From: Caballeronia pedi
GTDB lineage: Bacteria > Pseudomonadota > Gammaproteobacteria > Burkholderiales > Burkholderiaceae
Direction: 5' to 3'
Assembly: GCF_001544915.2 (NCBI RefSeq)
Contig: NZ_FCOE02000032.1
Span: 1-64,000, forward strand
Length of the DNA: 64,000 nt
This document shows positions 33,497-42,698 of the stretch, one piece after another. The first letter of the stretch is position 1, and every line of letters starts with the position of its first letter. The notes below the pieces were generated by a model, which had not been told where the DNA came from, searched no databases, and saw only the letters and a list, made by a program, of their open reading frames with translations. The position numbers and the translations under genes are program-made.

Positions 33497-35917
33497 ATGC
33501 CCTCCGACGCCGTAGCGCAGAAGCCCCTCGCCAGCGTCGACACGCCGCTCGGCGATGACCTGCGTTTCCTGAGCCTGCGCGCGAGCGCGGAACTCGGGCG
33601 CATGCCGTGCTGCGAGCTGACGCTCGTGTCGAAGCGCGCGGACCTCGACTTCAGCCGCATCCTGGGCAAGCACGTGAGCGTGTCGCTCAACGTGCCGAAG
33701 GCGAAGCCGCGCGTGTTCGGCGGCTATGTGGTGGGCTTCCGTCAGACCGGCATGCGCAGGCGGCTGCATGTCTACGAGGCGGCGGTGCGGCCGTGGCTGT
33801 GGCTGCTCGCGCGGCGCAGCAACTGCCGCATCTTTCAGAACAAGACGGTCGAGGAAATCGTGAAGGCCGTGTTCGCCGATCCCGTCTACAAGGGACTCGA
33901 ATTCGGCGAGATCAAATGGAAGGCCAGCACGCGGGCGCATCCACGGCGCGAATACTGCGTGCAGTATCGCGAATCCGATTTCAACTTCGTCAGCCGGCTG
34001 CTGGAGGATGAAGGCATCTACTACTGGTTTCAGGACAAGGACGGCAAGGAATCGCTGATCCTGACCGATACACTCGCCGCACACGAAAGCGTTTCGGGAT
34101 GCGAATCATTGCCGTATGGCGCGGTACTGGCCGCCGCGCCCGATATCGAATACATCAGCGAGTGGCGCACGCATCACGCGATCGAAACGCACAACTGGCT
34201 GCTCACCGATTACGACTTCAAGAATCCGTCGCGGCCATTGCAGAAGCAGGCCGCGAAGCAGATGCAGGGCTTCGATGCGTTCGCCGGCCTCGAAAATTTC
34301 GACTATCCCGGCGGCTATGTCGAAGCAGATCACGGCGAGAGCCGCGCGAAGTCGCGCGCCGACGAATGGCGCGTGGAAGGCAGCGCGCCCGGCGATCCGG
34401 ACATCAACTGGCATCAGGTCGAGGCGCGCACCAACGGCAGGAGCGTGCGCACGGGCGCGTTGCTCAAGCTGACGCGGCATCCGCGCGCTGACCAGAACGC
34501 GCAGTATCTCGTGACGCGCACGCGTTATGAAATCGACCTCGCCGATTACGAAGCCTTCGAGGGCGCGCAGACGAATCGCTGCGAATGCTGGTTCTCTGCG
34601 ATCGACGCGAAGCAGGCCTTCGCGCCGGCCCGCACCGCGCGCAAGCCGTTCGTGCAGGGGCCGCAGACGGCGATGGTCGTGGGGCCGGGCGGCGACGAAA
34701 TCTACACCGATCAATACGGCCGCGTGAAGGTGCAGTTTTTCTGGGACCGGCAGGGCAAGCGCGACGAGAACAGTTCGTGCTGGATTCGCGTGTCGCAGCC
34801 GTGGGCGGGCAAGGGTTGGGGCGCGGTGGCGATTCCGCGCATGGGTCAGGAAGTGATCGTCGATTTTCTGGAAGGCGACCCGGACCGGCCGATCATCACG
34901 GGCCGCGTGTACAACGCCGAGCAGATGCCGCCGTATGACTTGCCGGCGAACATGACGCAGTCGGGCATCAAGAGCCGTTCGAGCAAGGGCGGCAGCGCCG
35001 CGAACTGCAACGAACTGCGCTTCGAGGACAAGAAGGGCGCAGAGCAGTTGCTGATTCATGCCGAGAAGAATCAGGACATCGAAGTCGAGAGCGATGAATC
35101 ACATTGGGTCGGGCATGACCGCAAGAAGAACATCGATCACGACGAGACGACGGTCGTGAAGCACGACCGCACCGAGACGGTCGGGAACAACGAGAAGATC
35201 GAGGTCGTCGTCGATCGCAAGGAGAAGGTGGGCAACAACGAGACCATCGCCATTGGCGCGAACCGGACGGAGACGGTCGGCGGCAACGAGAACATCACCA
35301 TCGACAAGAACCGCACGATTCTCGTCAAGATGATGGAAACCGCCAGCGTGCTGCTGCAGCGCACGCATTTTGTCGGCATCAACGAAACAATTACCGTGGG
35401 CGCGGCGCAGGAAGTGGTGATCGGCGCGTATCAGACGGTGAAGGTCGTCGCGTATCAGAAGGTGAGCGTGGGCGCGGATCAGACCGTGAATGTCGCACGC
35501 AACCAGAAGACGAAAGTCGGCGGCGATCAGACGCTCGGCGTCACCGGCGGCCGGACCGTGACGGTCGGCAAGGACATGGGCGAGACCATCGAGGGCGCGC
35601 AGTCGAGCACGGTGAAGAAGGCGCGCACGACGTCGGTCACGGAAGACGATACGTTGACGGTCGGAAAGAATCTCAAGATCAGCGCGGCCGATTCGATCAC
35701 GCTGGTCACGGGCGATGCCAGCATCACCATGAAGAAGGACGGGACGATCCAGATCAAGGGGAAGGACATCAGTATCGACGGATCGAGCAAGATCACGTCG
35801 ACCGCGGCCAATATCAGTTCGGAAGCGTCGGCCAAGAGCGTGACGAAAGGCGCCGCGGTCGAAGTGGAAGCGTCGGGCATCAACACGATCAAAGGCAGCC
35901 TCGTGAAGATCAACTAG
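33497..35917 (+). CDS. vgrG: T6SS spike protein VgrG (TssI)
   Basis: An 806-residue VgrG. The gp27-like N-terminal part contains CVQYRESDFNFVSRLLEDEGIYYWF, split here by the usual spacing. The gp5 OB region has VVGPGGDEIYTDQYGRVKVQFFWDR-type motifs and SCWIRVSQ.WAG. A long beta-helix of NRTE/NETI-type repeats (HDRTETVGNNE..., GANRTETVGGNE) covers about 530-730. The C-terminal tail after about 730 is beta-helical (ITMKKDGTIQIKGKDIS) with no separate effector domain. The cargo is therefore likely the PAAR/Rhs protein downstream. Confidence 0.97.
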   Translation: MPSDAVAQKPLASVDTPLGDDLRFLSLRASAELGRMPCCELTLVSKRADLDFSRILGKHVSVSLNVPKAKPRVFGGYVVGFRQTGMRRRLHVYEAAVRPWLWLLARRSNCRIFQNKTVEEIVKAVFADPVYKGLEFGEIKWKASTRAHPRREYCVQYRESDFNFVSRLLEDEGIYYWFQDKDGKESLILTDTLAAHESVSGCESLPYGAVLAAAPDIEYISEWRTHHAIETHNWLLTDYDFKNPSRPLQKQAAKQMQGFDAFAGLENFDYPGGYVEADHGESRAKSRADEWRVEGSAPGDPDINWHQVEARTNGRSVRTGALLKLTRHPRADQNAQYLVTRTRYEIDLADYEAFEGAQTNRCECWFSAIDAKQAFAPARTARKPFVQGPQTAMVVGPGGDEIYTDQYGRVKVQFFWDRQGKRDENSSCWIRVSQPWAGKGWGAVAIPRMGQEVIVDFLEGDPDRPIITGRVYNAEQMPPYDLPANMTQSGIKSRSSKGGSAANCNELRFEDKKGAEQLLIHAEKNQDIEVESDESHWVGHDRKKNIDHDETTVVKHDRTETVGNNEKIEVVVDRKEKVGNNETIAIGANRTETVGGNENITIDKNRTILVKMMETASVLLQRTHFVGINETITVGAAQEVVIGAYQTVKVVAYQKVSVGADQTVNVARNQKTKVGGDQTLGVTGGRTVTVGKDMGETIEGAQSSTVKKARTTSVTEDDTLTVGKNLKISAADSITLVTGDASITMKKDGTIQIKGKDISIDGSSKITSTAANISSEASAKSVTKGAAVEVEASGINTIKGSLVKIN

Positions 35918-35932
35918 GGACGGGCCGACAAG

Positions 35933-36277
35933 ATGAGCGTCGAACTCCGCTTTCTCATGGCGGCACTCGCAGCGTGGCGTCTGGCTTCCATGCTCGCGAA
36001 GCACGACGGACCGGGCCGTGTTCTCGTGCGCATCAGAGATGCCGCGCACCTGAATATCGGAGATGGCGGTGTCGCGTGCACGAAATGCATCGGCGTATGG
36101 GTGGCGATACCGTTTGCCTGGTTCGTCTGCAACGACATCGCCGGATGGATCGTCGCATGGCTCGCGCTCGCCGGCGCGACGGCGTTGATCGAAGACTGGT
36201 TGCAGCCGGCGTTCGAATGGAGGGAGGCTCGCAGCGATGAGTTGTTGCCGACAGAGCCGGACCGTCGCGCTGAGTGA
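35933..36277 (+). CDS. Small DUF1360-like membrane protein
   Basis: A 114-residue protein with W RLASML.KHDGP.R near the N-terminus, a C..C (CTKC) pair and two hydrophobic segments at about 56-90. This pattern (helix, D-GP, R, CxxC, membrane helix) resembles DUF1360 proteins found in phages and sporulation loci. Its role in a T6SS effector cassette is unknown. It lies 15 bases after vgrG and overlaps the next small gene by 41 bases. Confidence 0.65.
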   Translation: MSVELRFLMAALAAWRLASMLAKHDGPGRVLVRIRDAAHLNIGDGGVACTKCIGVWVAIPFAWFVCNDIAGWIVAWLALAGATALIEDWLQPAFEWREARSDELLPTEPDRRAE

Positions 36278-36488
36278 ATGGCATCGGGTCGCGGTGCGCT
36301 ATTCGGGTGGACGAACCCTGGCCGTCAGAGGGCCGGTGACCGGTGCGGAGTACGTCGTCTCGGGAAGCCGCCGCATCGTCTGGATGGATCTTCGCGACGC
36401 CCTCGTATTGACGCGAACACGGCTTTTCGCGCTCGATCGCGCCGCGCCGCACGCGCCCGGCGAACCGGGCGAAACATCAGGAGCATGA
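36237..36488 (+). CDS. Small protein of unknown function, vgrG operon
   Basis: An 83-residue frame that starts inside the DUF1360-like gene, with GGAGGG upstream. It contains V.VRYSGGRTLAVRGPVTGAEY and then VWMDLRDALVL, a pattern reminiscent of small phage structural-region proteins with a beta-rich core. It is open, in the same direction as its neighbours, and ends two bases before the PAAR gene start. I do not recognise a family with confidence. Confidence 0.55.
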   Translation: MSCCRQSRTVALSEWHRVAVRYSGGRTLAVRGPVTGAEYVVSGSRRIVWMDLRDALVLTRTRLFALDRAAPHAPGEPGETSGA

Positions 36489-36490
36489 TC

Positions 36491-36871
36491 ATGGGAAAAC
36501 CCGCGGCACGGATCGGCGATACGACGAGCCACGGCTCGCCGCTCCTGGGTCCCGGTTGCCCGACGGTTCTGATCGGCGGAAAGCCGGCGTGGCGGATCGG
36601 CGATCAGCACACCTGCCCGATTCCGAATGCGCCGCCACCCGCGGGACCGGGGACGCCGCATGGACCGGGCATCACGACGCTGGTGCCGGACGGCGGCTCC
36701 GGCATGTGCCTGATCGGCGGCAAGCCTGCCGCGAGGATGGGCGATATCGTCATGGAGGCCGGCGCCATCGTGCCGCTGCCGCCGCCCAATAACATCGTCT
36801 CGGGAGAGGTCACCGTGCTGATCGGAATGGGCGGCGGAGGTGGCGCACCGTACTGTCCTACTTGTTCATGA
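36491..36871 (+). CDS. PAAR-domain spike-tip protein
   Basis: A 126-residue PAAR protein. It starts GKPAARIGDTTSHGSPLLGPG and repeats VLIGGKPAWRIGD and LIGGKPAARMGD, with the cysteines and histidines that bind the tip metal. PAAR proteins sharpen the VgrG spike and carry effectors. AGGAG sits seven bases before the ATG at 36491, while the ATG at 36485 is too close to it. The Rhs gene starts 28 bases later. Confidence 0.94.
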   Translation: MGKPAARIGDTTSHGSPLLGPGCPTVLIGGKPAWRIGDQHTCPIPNAPPPAGPGTPHGPGITTLVPDGGSGMCLIGGKPAARMGDIVMEAGAIVPLPPPNNIVSGEVTVLIGMGGGGGAPYCPTCS

Positions 36872-36899
36872 AGCGGATCCGCACGAAGAGGGCGTGAGC

Positions 36900-39800
36900 A
36901 TGTGCAATGTCGATGTCGTCACGGGGGAACTCACACGTGTATCGACCGATCTCGTGCTGACCGGCGCCATTCCCTTCGAATTCTCGCGGATGTATTCCAG
37001 CAGCGACGGCACGCCGGGGCCGCTCGGCCACGGCTGGCGAACCAGCGCGAATCTCTTTCTGCAATGGGACGAAAAAGGCGTTGCCTTTCACGACGAGGAC
37101 GGCGAGAGCGTGAGACTGGCGGTCGTTTCCGGAGAGGGACGCGCGCAAAACGAGGATGCAAGCATCACGCTTCAGAAGGCGGGCGCCTTGCTGCTCCTCG
37201 GTCGCGGCGACCGCAAGCGCTATTACTTCGAGGCAAAGCCGCGCGAGAAAGGCCTTTGCCGGATCGATTCCATCCGCGACCACAACGATCGGGCGCTGAC
37301 CTTCCGTTACGGTGCATCCGGAATGCTCGCGAGCGTGATCGACACTGTCGGGCGCGAGGTGCTGTTTCGTTACGACGACGCGCAACGTATCGTCGGCATC
37401 GGCCTCCGGGCAAATGTCGAAGACGCACACGTATCGCTCGTGCGCCGCTTTCTGTATGACGCGGCGAGCGACCTCGTCGAAACGATGGACCAGATCGGAC
37501 GCATCACGCGGTATGAGTATCAGGATCATCTGATGACCCGGGAAACCGGTCCGGACGGCAACGGCTTCTACTGGGTCTATGACGGCTCCCGGCGTTGCGT
37601 CATGTCCTGGCTCGAAGGCGGCGTCAAATTGCGGCGGTTCCGCTATGACGATCGCCGCGGCCGGGTGGAAGTCTGCGATTCGCTCGGACAGCGCACGCTT
37701 TACGAGCGCGACGCCGGCAACCGGATTGTTTCGGTGGTCGATCCGATCGGCCGCCTCGTCACGCATGCCTACGATGCGTCTGGCCTTCTGATCGCCACCA
37801 CCGGCGGTGATGCGTTCGGCCGCGCGGTCAGCGTGTTCGATGAAAGGCAAAACTGCCTGACCGTCGTAAGGGCGAATGGCGCGACCGCGCGCCATTTCTT
37901 CAATGAGGCCAATCTGCCGGTTCGTGTCGAAGACGATGACGGAAACGTTTGGCTGAAAGAGTACGACGAACGAGACCGGCTCGTTCACAGCATTACGCCA
38001 GGCGGATTCGAATGGCGCTTTTCATATGCGGAAGAAGGCTACGTCAGCCGGGCGATCAATCCATGCGGACATGCGATCTTTCAGGACCGGACCCGCAACG
38101 CGATGCGAATGCGGGACGAATTCGGCGTTCTCTATCAGCGCGAGTACGACGCCGTGGGCAACATGGTCGCACTCGTCGACGGTGCGGGCCGGCGCACCGC
38201 GTTCCAGTACGATGCGGCGGGCAGACGAACGGGCATTGTTTTCCCCGATGGAACGGCGAGTCACTGCACATATGACGCCTACGACAACATCGTCACGATG
38301 ACCGATCCGCTGGGCCGTACCGTGCGCATCGATTTCGACGCGGGCGGTATGCCGGTGCGTGAGACCTTGTCGAACGGAGATGCCTTCGAACTTCGATACG
38401 ACACAGAGCAGCAATTGACTGGAATCGTGAATCTGAATGGCGAGACTGCGAGCATCTGGTACGACGCCGTGGGACGGCTGCGCGGCATCACACTATTCGA
38501 TGGACGGACCGAGCGCTACGACTACAGCGATTCGGATCGTCTGAGCCAGATCACACGGCCTTCCGGTCGAAGGATACGAATCGACTACGACGACGACGGC
38601 GCGGTCGCAAGGCGGATCGCATCGGACGGGACGACTACATCGTTCGCCTATCGCAAAGGACTGCTCGAATCCGCGAGCAAGGGTGACATCCGCTTCGATC
38701 GCACATTCGATTTCCGAATGCGCATGGCTGGCGAGACACAGGGCGCTTTTCAACTGGCCTTCGCCTACGACAGAATCGGAAACCTGCTGTCCATCGACGC
38801 CAGTTTCGGCCGTTCGACGCGCTGTGACTACGACGGCAGAAGGCGAGTCGTCGCGATCCGCGACTCCGCGCTCGGCGATTACAGATTCGTCCACGACGAA
38901 GTCGATCTGCTGAGGCAGACGCACTTTCCGGGCGGAGCGCGCATAGAGAACACCTTCGATATTCAGGATCGACTCGTTCAGGTCGAAGCATTCGACGCTC
39001 ACGGTCATCAGCGTCTTACGCTCACCTATGCCTACGACGCCGCGGACCGTCTCGTCAGCGAGACCGTGATGCACGCCGCGGAAGTCCGCACCACGCGCTA
39101 CGCCTATAACCATCGCGACCAAGTCGTGACCGTGTCGCGTCTCGAAGAAATCGTGGAGCGCTACGCCTACGACGCCAACGGCAATATCGTGTCGAGTTCG
39201 CGTAGCGGGGCGGCGATCATCGGGCCGGGGGACAAATTGCTTCAGTTTGGCACGACGCTTTTTCAGTATGACGACGACGGCAATCTGATCGAACGTCGCG
39301 ACGAATCCGGCGTGACGCGCTTTCACTATGACGCGGAATATCGTCTTACGCGCCTGAGCGCGCCGGATGGCAGCGTGATCGAATATGCGTACGACGCCAT
39401 CGGCCGGCGGGTGCGCAAGCGCAGCGCCGGCCGTGAAACACGGTTTTGCTGGAACGGCGAAACGGTCTATCGGGAAGAGTCCGATGACGGTGTCGTGGAT
39501 TATCTGTTTCTGCCCGACTCATTCGTGCCGCTCGCCTTCGCGCGCGACGGCCACCGTCTGTACTGTGTGATGGGGCAGAATTGCGCGCCTTGTGCCTTGC
39601 TCGATGAGACGGGAAACCTCGTCTGGCTCCGCGATTCCGACGTTCTCGGAAACGAAATGGCCGAGACGCCGGATACGCGCTGCCCAACCGCCTATCTCGG
39701 GCAATACACGGAAACCGGCAGTGCGCTTCGATATAACTATCACCGCTACTACGATCCGCGTATGGGCCGATTCATCAGCACCGATCCAATCGGTCTGAGC

Positions 39801-40331
39801 GGCGGGTTGAATCTCTATCGATTCGTCTCGAACACGCTCACCAGGATCGATCCGCTGGGCCTGTTCGAAATCGAACTCTCCGCACGCTGCGACTGGAACA
39901 AGGATCAAAAAGCTGCATTCGAGGAAAAGGTGAAAAGATACACCGACGCGATCAACAAGGAAATAAAAAAAGGGAACGAAGGTATCTTCATCAAGAAGTG
40001 TGACCGGATGGCGAAGAACTTGCGCGCAGAATACGAAAAGTGCAAGAGTCCGGAAGGCCCTCCGCAGAACAAGTCGCCGAAAGACAAGGGCAAACCTGTC
40101 GACTGCAAGGACGATATCGACCATATCGTGGACTGCCAGATGGGCGGTCCGCAATCAGGCGACGAATTATGCGAGAACCTTCGCCCCGTCAACGCAAGTG
40201 TCAACAGAAGCCTCGGGTCGCAGGTGAGAAATCAGTTGAAGGACAAGAATTTCAAGCAGGCCTTGACGGCGGTCAGCATCGTACAGCGTGACTGCAACGG
40301 TGAGTCAGTGCGTACGCCGGATTGCGTGTAA
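36900..40331 (+). CDS. Rhs-family T6SS effector with Cys-rich HNH-like C-terminal toxin
   Basis: A 1143-residue Rhs protein. It starts at MCNVDVVTGEL (the ATG at 36900); a GTG 20 codons upstream overlaps the PAAR gene. YD repeats fill about 150-980 and end in the core boundary FISTDPIGLSGGLNLYRF then DPLGL at about 988. The variable tip is about 155 residues. It carries DDIDHIVDCQMGG, NLRPVNASVNRSLGSQV and eight cysteines. The DH...N...N spacing resembles HNH/treble-clef nucleases, though this is inferred. The tip is more AT- and Lys-rich than the core, as expected for a swapped toxin. Two SUKH-type genes follow as immunity candidates. There is no N-terminal PAAR in the protein; the separate PAAR gene upstream probably serves. 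Confidence 0.9.
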   Translation: MCNVDVVTGELTRVSTDLVLTGAIPFEFSRMYSSSDGTPGPLGHGWRTSANLFLQWDEKGVAFHDEDGESVRLAVVSGEGRAQNEDASITLQKAGALLLLGRGDRKRYYFEAKPREKGLCRIDSIRDHNDRALTFRYGASGMLASVIDTVGREVLFRYDDAQRIVGIGLRANVEDAHVSLVRRFLYDAASDLVETMDQIGRITRYEYQDHLMTRETGPDGNGFYWVYDGSRRCVMSWLEGGVKLRRFRYDDRRGRVEVCDSLGQRTLYERDAGNRIVSVVDPIGRLVTHAYDASGLLIATTGGDAFGRAVSVFDERQNCLTVVRANGATARHFFNEANLPVRVEDDDGNVWLKEYDERDRLVHSITPGGFEWRFSYAEEGYVSRAINPCGHAIFQDRTRNAMRMRDEFGVLYQREYDAVGNMVALVDGAGRRTAFQYDAAGRRTGIVFPDGTASHCTYDAYDNIVTMTDPLGRTVRIDFDAGGMPVRETLSNGDAFELRYDTEQQLTGIVNLNGETASIWYDAVGRLRGITLFDGRTERYDYSDSDRLSQITRPSGRRIRIDYDDDGAVARRIASDGTTTSFAYRKGLLESASKGDIRFDRTFDFRMRMAGETQGAFQLAFAYDRIGNLLSIDASFGRSTRCDYDGRRRVVAIRDSALGDYRFVHDEVDLLRQTHFPGGARIENTFDIQDRLVQVEAFDAHGHQRLTLTYAYDAADRLVSETVMHAAEVRTTRYAYNHRDQVVTVSRLEEIVERYAYDANGNIVSSSRSGAAIIGPGDKLLQFGTTLFQYDDDGNLIERRDESGVTRFHYDAEYRLTRLSAPDGSVIEYAYDAIGRRVRKRSAGRETRFCWNGETVYREESDDGVVDYLFLPDSFVPLAFARDGHRLYCVMGQNCAPCALLDETGNLVWLRDSDVLGNEMAETPDTRCPTAYLGQYTETGSALRYNYHRYYDPRMGRFISTDPIGLSGGLNLYRFVSNTLTRIDPLGLFEIELSARCDWNKDQKAAFEEKVKRYTDAINKEIKKGNEGIFIKKCDRMAKNLRAEYEKCKSPEGPPQNKSPKDKGKPVDCKDDIDHIVDCQMGGPQSGDELCENLRPVNASVNRSLGSQVRNQLKDKNFKQALTAVSIVQRDCNGESVRTPDCV

Positions 40332-40362
40332 CGGAGCGCATACCCACTCAGGAGGACTGAAA

Positions 40363-40950
40363 ATGAATGCAGCAGAATTGGAAGAACTGGTGCAACGCGT
40401 GCACGAGATCTTCAACGAATACTCGCTGTCCAAAGGGCTCACACCTGGCAGCCTGCCGTACCCGCCCGCCGACCCGGCGGCCCTTGCCGCATTCGACGAA
40501 ACGCACGCGGACTGGCCGCCCTCGTACAAGGCTTTTCTGTCGCTTCACAACGGCTGGGAAAACTTCGCGCTCGTGTTCACCCTGATCGGAGCCAGCGGGG
40601 CACATACCGAAAAAGCGCTGACACGCATCGAATTGACGATGCGGACCTTCAATGAGAAATGGGCCAAACGCTTCGGTTCGCCGACGCCGGAGAAGATCGC
40701 GGAATTCGAAGCCGGCGCGGACCTCGACAAGAAAAAGGAGCTGGACGCGGGCATCTATCTGCCGCACATGATGGTCTTCGGCACCGACTTCGCGGGCAGC
40801 CTCTACTATTTCTACAACGATGGCAAACCGCGGAAGGAAAGACCGGTCGTCGAGCGCGACGTCTACGGTGAAATCATTTGCGTCTATGACGATTTCCAGG
40901 CGTTCCTGCAAGGGACGCTGAAGTTCCACCTGAGATTGCTGAAACGATGA
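40363..40950 (+). CDS. SUKH (SMI1/KNR4)-type immunity protein 1
   Basis: A 195-residue protein with the SMI1/KNR4 fold pattern: LPPSYK-like WPPSYKAFLSLHNGWE near 48-62, a central acidic helix region, VFGTDFAGSLYYF and YDDFQAFLQGTL at the end. SUKH proteins are common immunity partners of nuclease toxins. GGAGG precedes the ATG. It lies 31 bases after the Rhs stop and 12 bases before the second SUKH gene. Confidence 0.85.
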   Translation: MNAAELEELVQRVHEIFNEYSLSKGLTPGSLPYPPADPAALAAFDETHADWPPSYKAFLSLHNGWENFALVFTLIGASGAHTEKALTRIELTMRTFNEKWAKRFGSPTPEKIAEFEAGADLDKKKELDAGIYLPHMMVFGTDFAGSLYYFYNDGKPRKERPVVERDVYGEIICVYDDFQAFLQGTLKFHLRLLKR

Positions 40951-40962
40951 GGCAATGCGGCA

Positions 40963-41559
40963 ATGGATGACGAAAGTTATCGGGCGCTCGTCGGGGAATT
41001 GCGAACGGCGCTCGCGAAAAGCACGGCAGGGAAAGACGCAACTGCGTCGATACCTGCCTGGCCGCTTCCCGCGCGCAACGAAGATATCGAGGCCTGGGAG
41101 TGTCGCAACGGCGAGTCGATGAGTCCGTCCTACAGGACGTTTCTTCTGATACAGGACGGCTGGCCCGACTATGCGTCCGACTTCACCATTGCCGGCGCGC
41201 TTCCTGCGAGATTCGAGGCGGCGTGGCGCGATATCCGTGAGACGGTCGAGATCGAGCGCGAGGAATGGCGGCAGAGCTTCGGAGAGGACACGCCCGAGGC
41301 GATTGCCCGCTATGAGCGCGAAGGCTCCGGACTCAACGAACTCGAGACCGACTATTCGCCCTACGTACCGGACAAGATTTGCTTCGGGACGGATTTCAAC
41401 GGCGGGCTGCTGTTTTTCGATCCCGCACGCAGGAGTCGGCGCGGCGAGATGCAGGTGTTTCGATGGTATGTCGGCGGCGGTACGCAGGCGATCTTCGAAT
41501 CGTTCGCCGCCATGCTTCGCGCCGATCTTGCGGAACTGAAGGCGCAAGACGATGCATGA
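40963..41559 (+). CDS. SUKH (SMI1/KNR4)-type immunity protein 2
   Basis: A 198-residue paralogue of the preceding protein. Shared features are W..RNG..MSPSYRTFLLIQDGW, the FGEDTPEAIA helix, FGTDFNGGLLFFD and a final F..FAAMLRADL. The two sequences are clearly related but divergent. One may protect against this Rhs tip and the other against a lost or sibling tip. Confidence 0.82.
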   Translation: MDDESYRALVGELRTALAKSTAGKDATASIPAWPLPARNEDIEAWECRNGESMSPSYRTFLLIQDGWPDYASDFTIAGALPARFEAAWRDIRETVEIEREEWRQSFGEDTPEAIARYEREGSGLNELETDYSPYVPDKICFGTDFNGGLLFFDPARRSRRGEMQVFRWYVGGGTQAIFESFAAMLRADLAELKAQDDA

Positions 41560-41623
41560 CCGGCATGCGCGGCGCATGTGTCCATACGCAGTAGGGAACG
41601 AGTCGTCAAGCAGGAGTGAAGCG

Positions 41624-42655
41624 ATGCAGAATGCGGGCAACGACGTAACCTCGGACGCCGGGCCAGAAGCGTTTCCGGGCGGTCGTCTCGACCTTTCGGG
41701 ACGCGATCTGCGTCATGGTTCGTGGAGTGGCGCGGACTGGCGCGGCGCCGACCTGCGCCAGTCCGACCTGTCTCATGCCGACCTCACAGGCGCCACGGTG
41801 GATGACGCCGCGCTCGGCGAGGCTCTCATGGCTGGATGCAGACTGGTCGGCACACGATTCGAAAACGCGTCACTGGATAGTGCGGTGTTGCGCGGGAGCG
41901 TCGCGTGTCGGGCTGATTTCAGGCGAGCCAGCTTGAAGGAATGCGATCTGGCGCAGTGCGACTTCAGAGATGCGTGCTTCTTCGAAGCGCGCCTGCCCAA
42001 CGCCGAACTGCAACATGCCCGGCTCGCGCGCTGTGACCTGCGCAATTGCCTTCTCGAGGGCGCCAATCTGGCTTATGCGAATCTGAGCGAAGCCGACCTG
42101 CGCGGTGCGGATCTGACGGGGGCCAACCTCAAAGGCGCTCTGTTGTGCGGAGCCGATCTCGGCGGCGCGTGCCTGTCTCACGTGAATCTGACGGAAGCCA
42201 CGGCGCCTCGCGCCAGGTTCGAGGGAACGGTTTGCGATGGTGCAACGGCCATGCTCGCGGACTTCTCTTTCTGCCGATTCATCCACACGAGAGCAGAGCG
42301 CGCGGACTTCAACCGCGCCACTTTTCATGCCTCCCGACTCGAACATGTTTGCGCATCCGATTCATCGTTCGAGTTCGCGGACTTGCGTGATGCGACGATC
42401 ATCGAAAGCGGCTTTCAACGAGCCTCCTTTGTCGGCGCTGCGTTCGACGGCAGTTCTGTATCGCTTTCCAGCTTCGAGGAAGCCGATTTTTTCTGGATCG
42501 AATCGGCGTCGTCATCCTTGATTCAATGCGCCACGACCGGTGCGCGCTTCCCGGATACGGTCAACGTGCGATATGGCCCGGCTGGAATCAGACCTCCGGC
42601 TATCGTCGTCGCACGGCTGAGTCGCACTCCCGAACTCCGAAACCCAGGGCAGTGA
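41624..42655 (+). CDS. Pentapeptide-repeat protein, T6SS-associated
   Basis: A 343-residue protein, almost all A(D/N)LXX pentapeptide repeats forming a right-handed beta-helix (about 30-310): ANLAYANLSEADLRGADLTG is the most regular part. Such proteins recur beside DUF2169 adaptors in T6SS effector cassettes and may act in effector loading. The start at 41624 has AGGAG upstream; the frame before it overlaps the preceding gene. The FHA-DUF2169 gene follows 43 bases later. Confidence 0.88.
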   Translation: MQNAGNDVTSDAGPEAFPGGRLDLSGRDLRHGSWSGADWRGADLRQSDLSHADLTGATVDDAALGEALMAGCRLVGTRFENASLDSAVLRGSVACRADFRRASLKECDLAQCDFRDACFFEARLPNAELQHARLARCDLRNCLLEGANLAYANLSEADLRGADLTGANLKGALLCGADLGGACLSHVNLTEATAPRARFEGTVCDGATAMLADFSFCRFIHTRAERADFNRATFHASRLEHVCASDSSFEFADLRDATIIESGFQRASFVGAAFDGSSVSLSSFEEADFFWIESASSSLIQCATTGARFPDTVNVRYGPAGIRPPAIVVARLSRTPELRNPGQ

Positions 42656-42698
42656 GTTCCGGCGCCAGCCAGAACCGGATCGACACGTACGCATTCTC

